Below, piece after piece: positions 16,848 through 25,653 of a stretch of DNA of 64,000 bases. The notes under the pieces are model-generated. The model was not told where the DNA came from. It saw nothing but the letters and a program-made list of their open reading frames with translations, and did no database searches. Within the stretch, counting starts at the first letter, position 1, and each line of letters begins with the position of its first letter. Source of the stretch: JBMYTN01 sp049604415 (lineage in GTDB: Bacteria; Pseudomonadota; Alphaproteobacteria; Rhodospirillales; Rhodospirillaceae). The position numbers and the translations under genes are program-made. Where the stretch lies: positions 50,423 to 114,422 of the forward strand of contig JBMYTN010000009.1 in the NCBI GenBank assembly GCA_049604415.1, in the 5' to 3' direction.

Positions 16848-17840
16848 ATGTTGGATGTCTTTGCCAATTTCGGTCTTTCTGAGCTCGACCGGCTGACCTT
16901 GATGGCCGCAGGCTCCGCCTTCATCGCCGTGGTCACGGTCTGGTCCGCCCTGCTGGAGCGGGACCCCATGGCCAAGCGGGCCAAGGCCCTGAAGGCCACC
17001 CGGGCCGGGCTGCGCGATGCCTTGATCGCACCGAAGCGCCGGGGCGGCGCGCGCCCGGGGGATATGAGTCTGAATTCCGTGGCCAAAAAGGTGGTGGACA
17101 AGCTCAATCTGCTGAAAGCCAAAAACGCCGATGAGATGGCCCGCAAGCTGGCCAATGCTGGCCACCGCTCCAAAGACGCCTTGGTGATTTATTTGTTCGC
17201 CAAGCTGATCATGCCCTTTGTGCTTGGGGGTCTGGCGATCCTGTATCTGAAGACTGCCGCGCCGCCGAACCTGAACCCGGGCCTACACCTGCCCATCGCC
17301 TTGGTCGCGGTGTTGTTTGGCGCATTGCTGCCGGGCATCTGGTTGAAAAATTTGGTCGATCGCCGCCGCAAGGCGCTGCGCAAAGGCCTGCCCGACGCCC
17401 TAGACCTGTTGGTGATCTGCGCTGAAGCCGGGTTGTCTCTGGACGCCGCCCTGTCCCGAGTGGCCAAGGAAATGGGCCGGTCCTCGCCGGAAATCGCCGA
17501 TGAGTTTGGCCTCTGTGCCATCGAGCTTGGCTTCTTACCAGAACGCCGCAGCGCCCTGGACAATCTGTCAAAGCGGGTCGACCTGCAGGAATTCCGCAGT
17601 GTGGTCAACACCTTGCTGCAAACGGAACGTTATGGCACGCCGCTGTCAAAATCTCTGACCGTACTATCCCGGGAGTTCCGCAATGAGCGGATGCTCAAAG
17701 CCGAAGACAAAGCCGCCCGTCTGCCCGCCACCCTGACGGTGCCGATGATCATTTTCATCCTGCCGGCCTTGTTTGTGGTGCTGCTGGGGCCTGCTGCCAT
17801 CCAGGCCCTGGACGGCCTGACCGGCGCGGTCGGCGGCTAA
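16848..17840 (+). CDS. tadC: Inner-membrane platform protein TadC
   Basis: A 330-residue T2SSF-family protein: a transmembrane helix near the N-terminus, two helices around residues 115-165, a cytoplasmic GspF domain with DALDLLVICAEAGLSLDAAL and VNTLLQTERYGTPLSKSL, and a C-terminal hydrophobic segment (TVPMIIFILPALFVVLLGPA). It partners with TadB. AAAGGAG precedes ATG 16848. It is the last gene of the operon; two hairpins follow. Confidence 0.93.
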   Translation: MLDVFANFGLSELDRLTLMAAGSAFIAVVTVWSALLERDPMAKRAKALKATRAGLRDALIAPKRRGGARPGDMSLNSVAKKVVDKLNLLKAKNADEMARKLANAGHRSKDALVIYLFAKLIMPFVLGGLAILYLKTAAPPNLNPGLHLPIALVAVLFGALLPGIWLKNLVDRRRKALRKGLPDALDLLVICAEAGLSLDAALSRVAKEMGRSSPEIADEFGLCAIELGFLPERRSALDNLSKRVDLQEFRSVVNTLLQTERYGTPLSKSLTVLSREFRNERMLKAEDKAARLPATLTVPMIIFILPALFVVLLGPAAIQALDGLTGAVGG

Positions 17841-17865
17841 AGCGGCATAAGTTTCTGAGCTGGGG

Positions 17866-17902
17866 GTCGGTCCGATCCATGCATCCGGTGGATCGGACCG
17901 AC
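17866..17902. repeat. Perfect 14-base inverted repeat downstream of tadC
   Basis: gtcggtccgatcca at 17866-17879 pairs with tggatcggaccgac at 17889-17902 around a 9-base loop. It has no T-run and lies just before the true terminator, so it may be an mRNA 3'-end stabiliser or a bidirectional structure between tadC and the convergent TPR gene. Confidence 0.6.
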
Positions 17903-17910
17903 TGGGAGAT

Positions 17911-17950
17911 GGGGGAGCACCGGGGTGCTCCCCCTTCTTTCGTTTTGTTA
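17911..17950 (+). terminator. Rho-independent terminator of the cpa/tad operon
   Basis: gggggagcacc (17911-17921) pairs with ggtgctccccc (17924-17934) and is followed by TTCTTTCGTTTTGTT. This is a strong GC stem with a T-rich tail, between tadC and the convergent TPR lipoprotein. Confidence 0.85.
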
Positions 17951-17957
17951 AGAAATT

Positions 17958-18971
17958 TTACTGTGGCGGCACCACTCTTTGGCCCGCTCTTCCGCCTAGT
18001 GGTGAACCGGAGGTGAGCGACCGGGGAGCCAAGGTCGCCCCCAACACCGCTTCCGCCCGGCTGTGGGGGTCCATGGCCCGCAAGGACTGATAAGCCGCAA
18101 TATTTTGCAGCACCTGGCGTTCCGGTAAATCCTCGCGAGAGACCGCCATGGCCTGCTGGTCCAACCCAGCTAGGCCATAGGCCAGCGCCAGATTTTGCCG
18201 GATCGCTGGGGAGCTGTCGCGGCCCCGTGCGGCCCGTTCCAAAACATAAATCGATTTCTGAAGATCGCCGCTTAAGGCCAAAGAAAGACCAAGATTATTC
18301 AAGGCCTGCGCATCATCCTCGTCACCCTTCAACACCATCCAGTAGATGTCTTGGGCCTCCCCATGCCGACCGCGATGGTCCAGGCTGGCAGCCAAGCCAT
18401 TTAAGGCCTCCGGATCGTCACCGCCGCCGGTGGCAAGCGCCTCGCGGAAGGCATTGGCCGCCGCATCCCCCTGCCCTTGGGCCAGCAAGGTCCGGCCAAG
18501 GCCTTTGGCGATTTGGGCGCTGACCGCATTGGCTTGGGTGGTCAAATCATCCGCCCGCCGCCAGGCCGTGAGCGCCCGACCCGGTTGTCCGATTTGTTCA
18601 AGCAGGATTGCCATGCGAACCAGCGGGATCGGAGACCGGCGATCCGCCACGGCGGCGCGGTCATAGAGCGCAATCGCCCCTTGGATGTCTCCGTTTTCAG
18701 CCGCCTGGTCCCCCAAAGAAATCAGCTTATCTGCCGAGGTCGAGGGCGGCGGCACGTCTGCATCAAAGGTCGTCGACAGCGGGGAGCGGAAATTCGGGTC
18801 TTCACCACAGGCGGCCACACCAAACGCCAAAACGGCCGCAAGGCCTATACGCAAGACTTTTGCCCTCGCCCAGCTTCGTCCTGAAACAGGCCTATGGGTG
18901 CAGCCAAAGCCGGTGATCGGAGCAAAAGGCTCGTCACCCGATAAAGTGGTCTGTGGCTTCGCTTGGGTCAT
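17958..18971 (-). CDS. tadD: TadD-like TPR lipoprotein
   Basis: A protein of up to 337 residues with a lipobox (AFGVAAC) and about six TPR-type helical repeats (LISLGDQAAENGDIQGAIAL; LNNLGLSLALSGDLQKSIYV). TPR lipoproteins of this type (TadD, a PilF analogue) help secretin assembly in Tad systems, and it is convergent with tadC. The ATG at 18971 gives an atypically long 50-residue lead before the lipobox. A TTG at 18854 with GAGGG eight bases upstream gives a normal signal peptide starting LRIGLAAVLAFGVAAC, and may be the true start. Confidence 0.75.
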   Translation of the reverse strand: MTQAKPQTTLSGDEPFAPITGFGCTHRPVSGRSWARAKVLRIGLAAVLAFGVAACGEDPNFRSPLSTTFDADVPPPSTSADKLISLGDQAAENGDIQGAIALYDRAAVADRRSPIPLVRMAILLEQIGQPGRALTAWRRADDLTTQANAVSAQIAKGLGRTLLAQGQGDAAANAFREALATGGGDDPEALNGLAASLDHRGRHGEAQDIYWMVLKGDEDDAQALNNLGLSLALSGDLQKSIYVLERAARGRDSSPAIRQNLALAYGLAGLDQQAMAVSREDLPERQVLQNIAAYQSLRAMDPHSRAEAVLGATLAPRSLTSGSPLGGRAGQRVVPPQ

Positions 18972-19146
18972 GGCAAAAGACGTTGCGGTTTCGAAAAAAA
19001 GAGTCGCGCTCAGGGCTCAACACACCTACCATCGACCATATTGGCAAACTAATCGTTAACTACCCTTCGGTAGGGTGGCGGTGACGCAGAATAGCGCTGG
19101 CAGAGGAGAAGCCGCTGTCAGAAATGGTGGGGTTGGGACAGGTGTC

Positions 19147-19608
19147 ATGACCACTTCTGAATACAGTGAAATTACCTTTCTGGTGGAACGATTACACAGA
19201 CGGTTCCTGGATGTCCTAAAAGTCGAGATGACCCGCATGGGCTATCGCGACATCAATGCGGTGCAAGGGCTGTTGTTGGCCCATGTTGGCGATGGTGATG
19301 CGCTGGTCCGGGATTTGGTGGAGCGCGGCTATTACCAGGGCTCCAACGCGTCCTACAACATCCGCAAATTGGTCGATTATGGCTATCTGGAACAGGACAA
19401 GGCCGAGCATGACAAGCGGTCGTCCCGGATTTCCTTGACCGAAAAAGGCCAAAAACTGGTCTCTGCGATCACAGCCCTGGAAGCCCGGCAAAAGGAAGCC
19501 CTGGAAAAGGCCATCGGTCCAGAGGAGCTGAAAGCGACCATCGCCGTGCTGCGCCGGTTGGAGCATCAATGGAGCGATGCGGTCACCTATCCCTATGCCG
19601 CCCAATAG
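19147..19608 (+). CDS. MarR-family winged-helix regulator, LdtR-like
   Basis: A 153-residue winged-helix protein. The stretch LHRRFLDVLKVEMTRMGYRD-INAVQGLLL, then RGYYQGSNASYNIRKLVDYGYL and DKRSSRISLTEKG, strongly resembles alphaproteobacterial LdtR, which in Liberibacter regulates an L,D-transpeptidase gene (recalled family knowledge). Cytoplasmic DNA-binding dimer. ATG 19147 was chosen; the frame is open to 19075, but the extra 24 residues do not look like protein. A large L,D-transpeptidase gene is present at 45.7 kb. Confidence 0.8.
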   Translation: MTTSEYSEITFLVERLHRRFLDVLKVEMTRMGYRDINAVQGLLLAHVGDGDALVRDLVERGYYQGSNASYNIRKLVDYGYLEQDKAEHDKRSSRISLTEKGQKLVSAITALEARQKEALEKAIGPEELKATIAVLRRLEHQWSDAVTYPYAAQ

Positions 19609-19617
19609 CCTCGCTCT

Positions 19618-20814
19618 TTAACGCAAAACCTCTCGACAGAGCGCCCGAATCTCGGGACGGATTGGACCCTCGTTGGCCGGATCCTGAAGCGTGGTATAGA
19701 GCCGCTCCGGCGCATTGCGCGCCCGCCGATGCTGCCATTCCAGTCCACGCAGCATTGCCTCAGCTTCCGCAGGCAGCCGCTCCGGCACGTCGAAGCCATT
19801 GATCACGCCCCAATACCCGGCCCAGCAGCGGGCCACGGCCATGGGGTTATAGCCGCCGCCCCCCAGCAGGATCACCCGAGGCACCACGGCACACAATCGG
19901 TCCACGGCGCGCCACAACGCCCCGTTGGAGAGCTGCATCCGGGATTGCGGATCATCAGCCAAGGCATCGCAGCCACCCTGGATCATCAGCACCTGCGGCT
20001 TTGGGGTTATCCGCTCTAACAAGGGCAAAACCGCCTCGTCGAGCAAGCAAGCGAACTCGCTATCATTCAGGCCCTGGGGCACCGGCAGATTGCGGGCAAA
20101 GCCCTCCTCACCTTCGGATCCGGCCCCGGACTCACCCCCCTGCCCCCGATCCGCCACCGGTCCCGTGCGCGGCCAGCGATTGGCTTCATGGATCGAGATG
20201 GTCCAAACCCGAGGGTCTCCGGCAAAGGCGTCTTGGACTCCATCGCCGTGATGGGCATCCAAATCCACATAGGCCAGTGGGGCGATGCCCCGGTCAAGCA
20301 GGCGCAACAGCCCCAGCACCGGGTCATTCAAAAAGCAAAAACCCGACGCCCGGTCCGGACGCCCGTGATGGGTCCCGCCAGCAGGATGGTGGATGACCCC
20401 GCTTTGTCCCGCTGCGGCCCAATCGGCGATCTGATCAGCCGCCAGCATGGTCCCGCCGCAAGAGGTCGCCGGACGGCGGAACATTTCCGGATAAAGCGGA
20501 TTGCCCGCAATGCCCAATTGACGTTTCTGGGCAATCTCAGGCTCCAGCACCCCGCCCGACCTGTTGGCCACCGCCTCAGCATGCTGCAGATCGGCGACAT
20601 AACCCGGATCGTGGAACCGGGCCAGTTGTTCGGGTGTGGCCTGAGGCGAGCTGGTGTAGCGCGCCGGATCAAACCAGCCCAAGGCCTTGATCAGATCCAG
20701 ACAGGCCGAAACCCGAGGGATCGCCAAGGGATGGCCCGGCGCATAGCGCGAGGCGCGGTAAATCTCATGGGCGATCAGGTGGGGACGGGTCGGAGATGAG
20801 GTCATACCATTCAC
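19618..20814 (-). CDS. Histone deacetylase / AcuC-family amidohydrolase
   Basis: A 398-residue Zn-dependent deacetylase of the class II HDAC/AcuC/AphA type. Active-site features: paired H149-H150 in GGTHHGRPDRASGFCFLND, D186 and H188 in YVDLDAHHGDG, a third Zn ligand in QGGCDAL and LGGGGYNP near the C-terminus. Cytoplasmic. Substrate unknown; bacterial members act on acetylpolyamines, acetyl-lysine or acetoin-related targets. The 3' end nearly meets the convergent LdtR-like gene (9-base gap). Confidence 0.9.
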   Translation of the reverse strand: MNGMTSSPTRPHLIAHEIYRASRYAPGHPLAIPRVSACLDLIKALGWFDPARYTSSPQATPEQLARFHDPGYVADLQHAEAVANRSGGVLEPEIAQKRQLGIAGNPLYPEMFRRPATSCGGTMLAADQIADWAAAGQSGVIHHPAGGTHHGRPDRASGFCFLNDPVLGLLRLLDRGIAPLAYVDLDAHHGDGVQDAFAGDPRVWTISIHEANRWPRTGPVADRGQGGESGAGSEGEEGFARNLPVPQGLNDSEFACLLDEAVLPLLERITPKPQVLMIQGGCDALADDPQSRMQLSNGALWRAVDRLCAVVPRVILLGGGGYNPMAVARCWAGYWGVINGFDVPERLPAEAEAMLRGLEWQHRRARNAPERLYTTLQDPANEGPIRPEIRALCREVLR

Positions 20815-20972
20815 GAAGCATTTCCCCTGCCGGAGGCATAAAGGGACGGGCCCTGCCCGGCCCTTTCCTTGTCAGGCCAGCCCACCTGCGCTAAACCCTT
20901 GGCACCAAGCTTACGGGGGGCGTCCACTTTCCGGATCACGTCCCCGATATTATGCCAAGCGGATGCCAAACC

Positions 20973-22010
20973 ATGCCCCATAACAGCACCACCATCACCC
21001 ATTTCATCTTGGAAGAACAACGCCGTCGTGGCGGCACCGGGGCCTTTTCCTCCTTGCTGGCCGATGTGGTCACCGCTTGCAAGATGATTTCAGCCCAGGT
21101 GAACAAGGGCGCGCTGGCCGGGGTGCTCGGCACCGCAGGATCGGAAAACGTCCAGGGCGAGGAGCAAAAAAAGCTCGATGTTCTGGCCAATGAGATTCTG
21201 CGCCGGATTGGCGGCATTGGCGGTCATTTTGCCGGCATGGCCTCCGAAGAAGAAGAAGACATCATCCCGATCCCGGAAGACATGCCCAAGGGCAGCTATC
21301 TGCTGCTGTTCGATCCCCTGGATGGATCGTCGAATATCGACATCAACATTTCCGTTGGCACGATTTTCTCCATTCTGCGTGCGCCGGAAGGCTGCGAGAC
21401 CCCAACCATCGAGGACTTCCTGCAGCCCGGCACCGAACAAATCTGTGCCGGTTATGCGCTTTATGGGTCCTCGACCATGATCGTGTTGACCACCGGCCAT
21501 GGGGTCAATGGGTTTACCCTGGACCAGGATGTCGGGGAGTTCCTGCTGACCCATCCGGATATTCGCATCCCGGAGACCACCAACGAGTTTTCCTGCAACT
21601 CCTCACGCGCCCGCTATTGGGACCCGGCCATGAAGCGTTATATCGACGAATGCTTGGCCGGAGCCGAGGGGCCCCGGGGCAAGAATTTCAACATGCGCTG
21701 GGTTGCCTCCATGGTCGCAGAGATCCATCGGGTGCTGAACCGGGGCGGCATGTTCCTCTACCCCGTCGATGCGGGCAACAAAACCAAGGGCGGCAAATTG
21801 CGCCTGATGTATGAGGCCAATCCCATGAGCTTCATCATGGAGCAAGCCGGTGGCATGGCTTCGACCGGGCGCGGGCGGATTATGGAACTGGAGCCAACCG
21901 ATCTGCATGAACGCTGCTCGGTCTTTATGGGCTCTAAGGACGAAGTGAGCTTGATCGACCAATATTACGCTGAATTGGCCGAAGCGGCGGCAGCCTCTGC
22001 AGCCGAGTAA
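20973..22010 (+). CDS. fbp: Fructose-1,6-bisphosphatase, class I
   Basis: About 345 residues. Class I FBPase motifs: metal-binding LLLFDPLDGSSNIDIN near residues 110-125, preceded by MASEEEED, and substrate-site GNKTKGGKLRLMYEANPMSFIMEQAGG. Converts fructose-1,6-bisphosphate to fructose-6-phosphate in gluconeogenesis or the Calvin cycle. ATG 20973 (MPHNSTTITHFI) was chosen because it fits the usual start; ATG 20952 would add seven residues. No other Calvin-cycle gene is nearby. Confidence 0.93.
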   Translation: MPHNSTTITHFILEEQRRRGGTGAFSSLLADVVTACKMISAQVNKGALAGVLGTAGSENVQGEEQKKLDVLANEILRRIGGIGGHFAGMASEEEEDIIPIPEDMPKGSYLLLFDPLDGSSNIDINISVGTIFSILRAPEGCETPTIEDFLQPGTEQICAGYALYGSSTMIVLTTGHGVNGFTLDQDVGEFLLTHPDIRIPETTNEFSCNSSRARYWDPAMKRYIDECLAGAEGPRGKNFNMRWVASMVAEIHRVLNRGGMFLYPVDAGNKTKGGKLRLMYEANPMSFIMEQAGGMASTGRGRIMELEPTDLHERCSVFMGSKDEVSLIDQYYAELAEAAAASAAE

Positions 22011-22267
22011 GCAGCGGGAATACTCTGCCCATAATTTAAGCACTCTTGCACTTAAGCGCTTCCGGCAGGTGGGTCGTCTCCACACGTGCCGGATTTGTCC
22101 GCCTGACTGCGACAGAAATGTGAAAGATGGGTGCACATTATTCCGTGCAAATTGACTTTTTCTTGATGACTTGCGGTTTATTTCGTACACCCTAAGCGGA
22201 TGTCTGGTTGGGGGGCCGATCAGATGTTCTTGGATTTAAATCCTTCTAATCCATGGAGGAACGGTGA
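22011..22267. other. Promoter region of the beta-barrel/FecR pair
   Basis: About 257 bases between fbp and the outer-membrane protein gene. It is AT-rich from 22140 to 22260. A weak ttaag/cttaa inverted repeat just after fbp could be a terminator remnant. ATGGAGGAACGGTGA directly precedes the downstream start as ribosome site. No gene seen. Confidence 0.4.
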
Positions 22268-23713
22268 ATGGGTGTCACCGCGACGCGCAAGGTCCAAAAG
22301 TTTGGCGGACCGAATTTGTTTAAAAGTGTTTTTCTTTCAACTGTTTTCGGGGGCGTACTGAGTTTCGGCACCGCCCTGATCCCGTCACAGGATCCGGCGA
22401 TCCCCACCGCGCTGTCCTGGATCGGTGCATCACCGGCGATGGCGCAAGCCTCGGATCCGGTGATTGCCCAGGCCGAATCTCTGGTTGATTCCGGGCAATT
22501 CCAAGAAGCCTACGACCTATTGCTGCCGCTGGAAGATGCGCGCGCCGGGGATGTCGATTACGACTATTTCCTCGCTTTGTCTTCTCTACGCATTGGTGAG
22601 ATCACCCGATCCATTTATGCCCTGGAGCGGGTGTTGATCGTCGATCCGAACCATGGTCCGGCTCGGGTCCTGCTGGGGGAAGCCTATTTCACCGCTGGGG
22701 AAACGGAAGCGGCCAAGGAAACCTTTGAGGTTGCCCAAAGCCAAGCCGCCCCGACCCCTGGACCAATTCGGGATCGGATCGAACGCTTCCTATTTGCCAT
22801 CGACCGGTCGACCTCCGGTTTTACCTTTAATGGGACGGTCTATGCCGGGCTCGGCTATGACGGCAATGTCAACTCCGCCACCGACAAACAAACTTTGGTC
22901 ATTCCTGCCTTTGCGGCGCTCGGACCCGCAACCCTAGGCACTAATTCCCGCTCCCAAGATGACATGGTCTGGACCGCCGGGACGGGTTTCTTTGCCGAAC
23001 AGCGCATGGAAGGTCCGATCTCCATGCTGGGCTCTCTGAGCTATGATCGCACCGACGCGCTGGGCTCAGGCGGCTTTGACACCGACAGCCTGAATATCAA
23101 TCTGGGCGTGGCCTATACCGGCCAGAACGACCGGGTCACCATTACGGGGCAATATCAGCCCTACTTCTATGGCTACAACCACTTCCGCGACACCTTGGGT
23201 GCATTGGCGGTATGGCGCCATGCGTTCTCCGACAGCCTATTTGGGGCCTTGTTCGGCCAAGCCAGCACCATCTACTACCCGACGCAAAATGTCCGCAACG
23301 CCAACCGGTTTGCCATCGGGGCCAATGTGGTCAAGCAATTCGATGTGCCGCTGAAACCGGAAGTGTTCGCCCAGGTCTATGGCGGTATCGAAAAAACCCA
23401 TGACTCCGCGAACCGCTATTTGGGCAATGACTTTATCGGTGGACGGCTTGGGGTCGATGCCGACCTGATTGAAAACCAGTTGGAAGGCTATGTGTCCTCC
23501 AGCTTGGAATATCGGGATTATCGTGGCACCGACCCGCTGTTCCTGAAGGTTCGGGATGACTATCAACTCTCCCTGACCGCCGGGGTGCGCTATCAGATCC
23601 AGGACTCTCTGAGCATTGAGCCGGAGATCTCCTATACGGATAACAGCTCCAACATCTCGCTCTATTCCTTCGACCGGCTGACCGGCATGGTCACCCTGCG
23701 CTACGATTTCTGA
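22268..23713 (+). CDS. TPR / outer-membrane beta-barrel protein (Slam/DUF560-like)
   Basis: A 481-residue protein. The long signal peptide ends at SPAMA-QA (about residue 59). Residues about 62-165 form TPR-like helices (AESLVDSGQFQEAYDLLLPL; VLLGEAYFTAGETEAAKETF), then from about 185 to the end a region of alternating polar/hydrophobic strands ending MVTLRYDF, with the C-terminal phenylalanine typical of barrels folded by BAM. This layout, periplasmic TPR plus a roughly 14-strand barrel, is that of Slam/DUF560 proteins that move partner proteins across the outer membrane (type XI secretion). The FecR-domain gene 51 bases downstream is the probable partner. A strong ribosome site precedes the start. 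Confidence 0.7.
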   Translation: MGVTATRKVQKFGGPNLFKSVFLSTVFGGVLSFGTALIPSQDPAIPTALSWIGASPAMAQASDPVIAQAESLVDSGQFQEAYDLLLPLEDARAGDVDYDYFLALSSLRIGEITRSIYALERVLIVDPNHGPARVLLGEAYFTAGETEAAKETFEVAQSQAAPTPGPIRDRIERFLFAIDRSTSGFTFNGTVYAGLGYDGNVNSATDKQTLVIPAFAALGPATLGTNSRSQDDMVWTAGTGFFAEQRMEGPISMLGSLSYDRTDALGSGGFDTDSLNINLGVAYTGQNDRVTITGQYQPYFYGYNHFRDTLGALAVWRHAFSDSLFGALFGQASTIYYPTQNVRNANRFAIGANVVKQFDVPLKPEVFAQVYGGIEKTHDSANRYLGNDFIGGRLGVDADLIENQLEGYVSSSLEYRDYRGTDPLFLKVRDDYQLSLTAGVRYQIQDSLSIEPEISYTDNSSNISLYSFDRLTGMVTLRYDF

Positions 23714-23764
23714 GCCAACGGTTAGACATAACACGCCGTCTCGACGCCGACCGGGAGACATCAG

Positions 23765-25564
23765 ATGCACACACCCTTTGCCGAGAAACCCGCCCGCCCC
23801 ACCCGCTCTGTAGCACGCGCCAAGGCCGTTGTCGCGCACCGGGAGGAAGACCAAGCAGAACGGAACCGAACCGGTCTGCTGATGATGTTGGGGGTGATTG
23901 CGGCCTTGGCCCTGATGCTTCTCTCTACCCTGCCCGCCTATGCGGAAGCGGTGGCCCAGGTCCGCTTCGTCAATGGTACGGCCACGGCGAGCGGCACTGA
24001 ATTGGGTGACCGGGAGCTGGTGCGCGGCGGCGAGATCTTCCAGGGCGACCGGATCATCACGTCCGGCGATGGTCGGGCGCAGCTGTCCTTTATCGATGGC
24101 TCTGTGCTGGCACTCTATGAAAACACCGATCTGACCATTGACGAATTTGTCTATACCGATGGCAGTGGCAATGGCGAAAGCGCGGTGTTCAGCATGTTGG
24201 CCGGGGGTGTCCGGGCCCTGACCGGGGCTGTCGGCGGCTCTGATCGGGATGACTATAAGATCGCCACCCCGGTGGGCACGATCGGCATTCGCGGCACCGG
24301 CTGGCTGACCACCTTGACCACCATCCTGCGCTCGACTGTGGCGGAGGGATCGATCTTCATGCAGAACCAGGGCGGCATTCTGACCGTGCCTTCGGGGCAA
24401 ACCGGGCAGATCAATGATGCCAATACGCCGCCGATCATCGTCAGCGAAGCCCCGTTCCTGCCCCCGCCCGCGCCGTCACAACCGACCCAAGCGATTGATG
24501 AGAGCCAAGGGGAAGACGAGAGCCCGCAGGTGGCAGAAGAGACCGACAATAGCGGGGAAAGTTCATCCGTCCCTGTTGCTTTCCGAACCGAAGGCCAAAC
24601 CGAAAGCACCACCACGGATACGTCGACCGATACCTCTACGGACACCTCCACCGATACCAACACCACCACGACGACCACCACAACGACGACCACTACGAAC
24701 AACACGACAACGACGACCGATACCTCGACCAACACCGATACGACGACCACAACGGATACGACGACCACAACGGATACGACGACCACCACTACTCTCAATG
24801 TCGACGCCCTGTTGAGCACAACACAGTCTCTTAACAGTGCTGTTTCCAGCGGATCTGATTTCCTGAACACCACTCTGATTGACAACATCGCCAATCATAA
24901 CAATGCCGATGTGACCCAGGATCAGTCGACGGGGAACATCACCGCGTTTGAGGATACGGATGGGGATACCTACAATCTCGGCACGGCAACCGTTCAACAA
25001 GTCGATGGCAACGCCAATGTCACCATTGCCCGCTGGTCCGATGGTCTGCCGACGGGTACTGCAGCCAACATGACGATCCCGGAGAATGCCGGTTTCCACG
25101 TCGCTGTGGGCGTCGCGCCAACCAATATTCCGACCACGGGTAGCGCAACCTTTAGCGTCACCAATGCGACCTCGCCGACATTCGCCGATGGGAGCTCCGC
25201 GCCTGGGACCCTGAACACTACCGGAACGAACTTGACCGCAGACTTTGGCAGCCAAACCATCGACTGGAACTTTAGCGTCACCATGCCCAGTGATACGACC
25301 TATGCTTGGTCTGAAACCGGGGCAAGCTTCAACAATGCCAGGGCCTCTTTCTTTAAGCCGACCAGTAATTTCACCAATGCAGCAGGGGCTGGCAAGGCCT
25401 GTGGCAACACTACTAATTGTACTGCCTATGTTCATGGCTTTCTCGCTGGCGACGGTGCCTCGGACGCCGGGGTGGTCTACATGATCACGGATGGAGCAAC
25501 GGGCGATTCCGGATCTTCAAACGCAATCAGTGGCGCAGCCCACTTCACCCAAAACGCAAACTAG
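23765..25564 (+). CDS. Secreted FecR-domain protein with Thr/Asp linker and C-terminal beta domain
   Basis: 599 residues. A signal peptide covers about 37-60 (cleavage near AYA-EAVA). A FecR domain follows at about 62-215 (GGEIFQGDRIITSGDGRAQL; FSMLAGGVRALTGAVG; ATPVGTIGIRGTGW). Next are an acidic Pro/Ser linker (about 225-280) and a low-complexity Thr/Asp stretch (281-343). Residues about 345-599 form a beta-rich domain with GFHVAVGVAPTNIPTTGSAT and the ending GFLAGDGASDAGVVYMI ... ISGAAHF, which recalls the handle barrel of TbpB/Slam substrates. No lipobox. FecR domains without the cytoplasmic part suggest a surface protein rather than a sigma regulator. Probably secreted by the upstream barrel protein. 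Confidence 0.75.
   Translation: MHTPFAEKPARPTRSVARAKAVVAHREEDQAERNRTGLLMMLGVIAALALMLLSTLPAYAEAVAQVRFVNGTATASGTELGDRELVRGGEIFQGDRIITSGDGRAQLSFIDGSVLALYENTDLTIDEFVYTDGSGNGESAVFSMLAGGVRALTGAVGGSDRDDYKIATPVGTIGIRGTGWLTTLTTILRSTVAEGSIFMQNQGGILTVPSGQTGQINDANTPPIIVSEAPFLPPPAPSQPTQAIDESQGEDESPQVAEETDNSGESSSVPVAFRTEGQTESTTTDTSTDTSTDTSTDTNTTTTTTTTTTTTNNTTTTTDTSTNTDTTTTTDTTTTTDTTTTTTLNVDALLSTTQSLNSAVSSGSDFLNTTLIDNIANHNNADVTQDQSTGNITAFEDTDGDTYNLGTATVQQVDGNANVTIARWSDGLPTGTAANMTIPENAGFHVAVGVAPTNIPTTGSATFSVTNATSPTFADGSSAPGTLNTTGTNLTADFGSQTIDWNFSVTMPSDTTYAWSETGASFNNARASFFKPTSNFTNAAGAGKACGNTTNCTAYVHGFLAGDGASDAGVVYMITDGATGDSGSSNAISGAAHFTQNAN
24605..24793 (+). repeat. Thr/Asp-coding low-complexity repeat (ACx-rich)
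   Basis: A 63-codon stretch, nearly all ACG/ACC/ACA with GAT/GAC, inside the FecR-domain gene. It contains imperfect 15- to 21-base tandem units coding for TTTTTD and TDTSTD. It encodes an extended, probably glycosylated or disordered linker, and is expected to vary in length between strains. Confidence 0.85.
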
Positions 25565-25653
25565 GATACCCGTCTTTCGGCAGAACTGACCGGTAATCCG
25601 GAAGCCCGTGGGTGTGCAGTCTTCTTGAGGAACCAGTGATCCCTGGTTGATCG

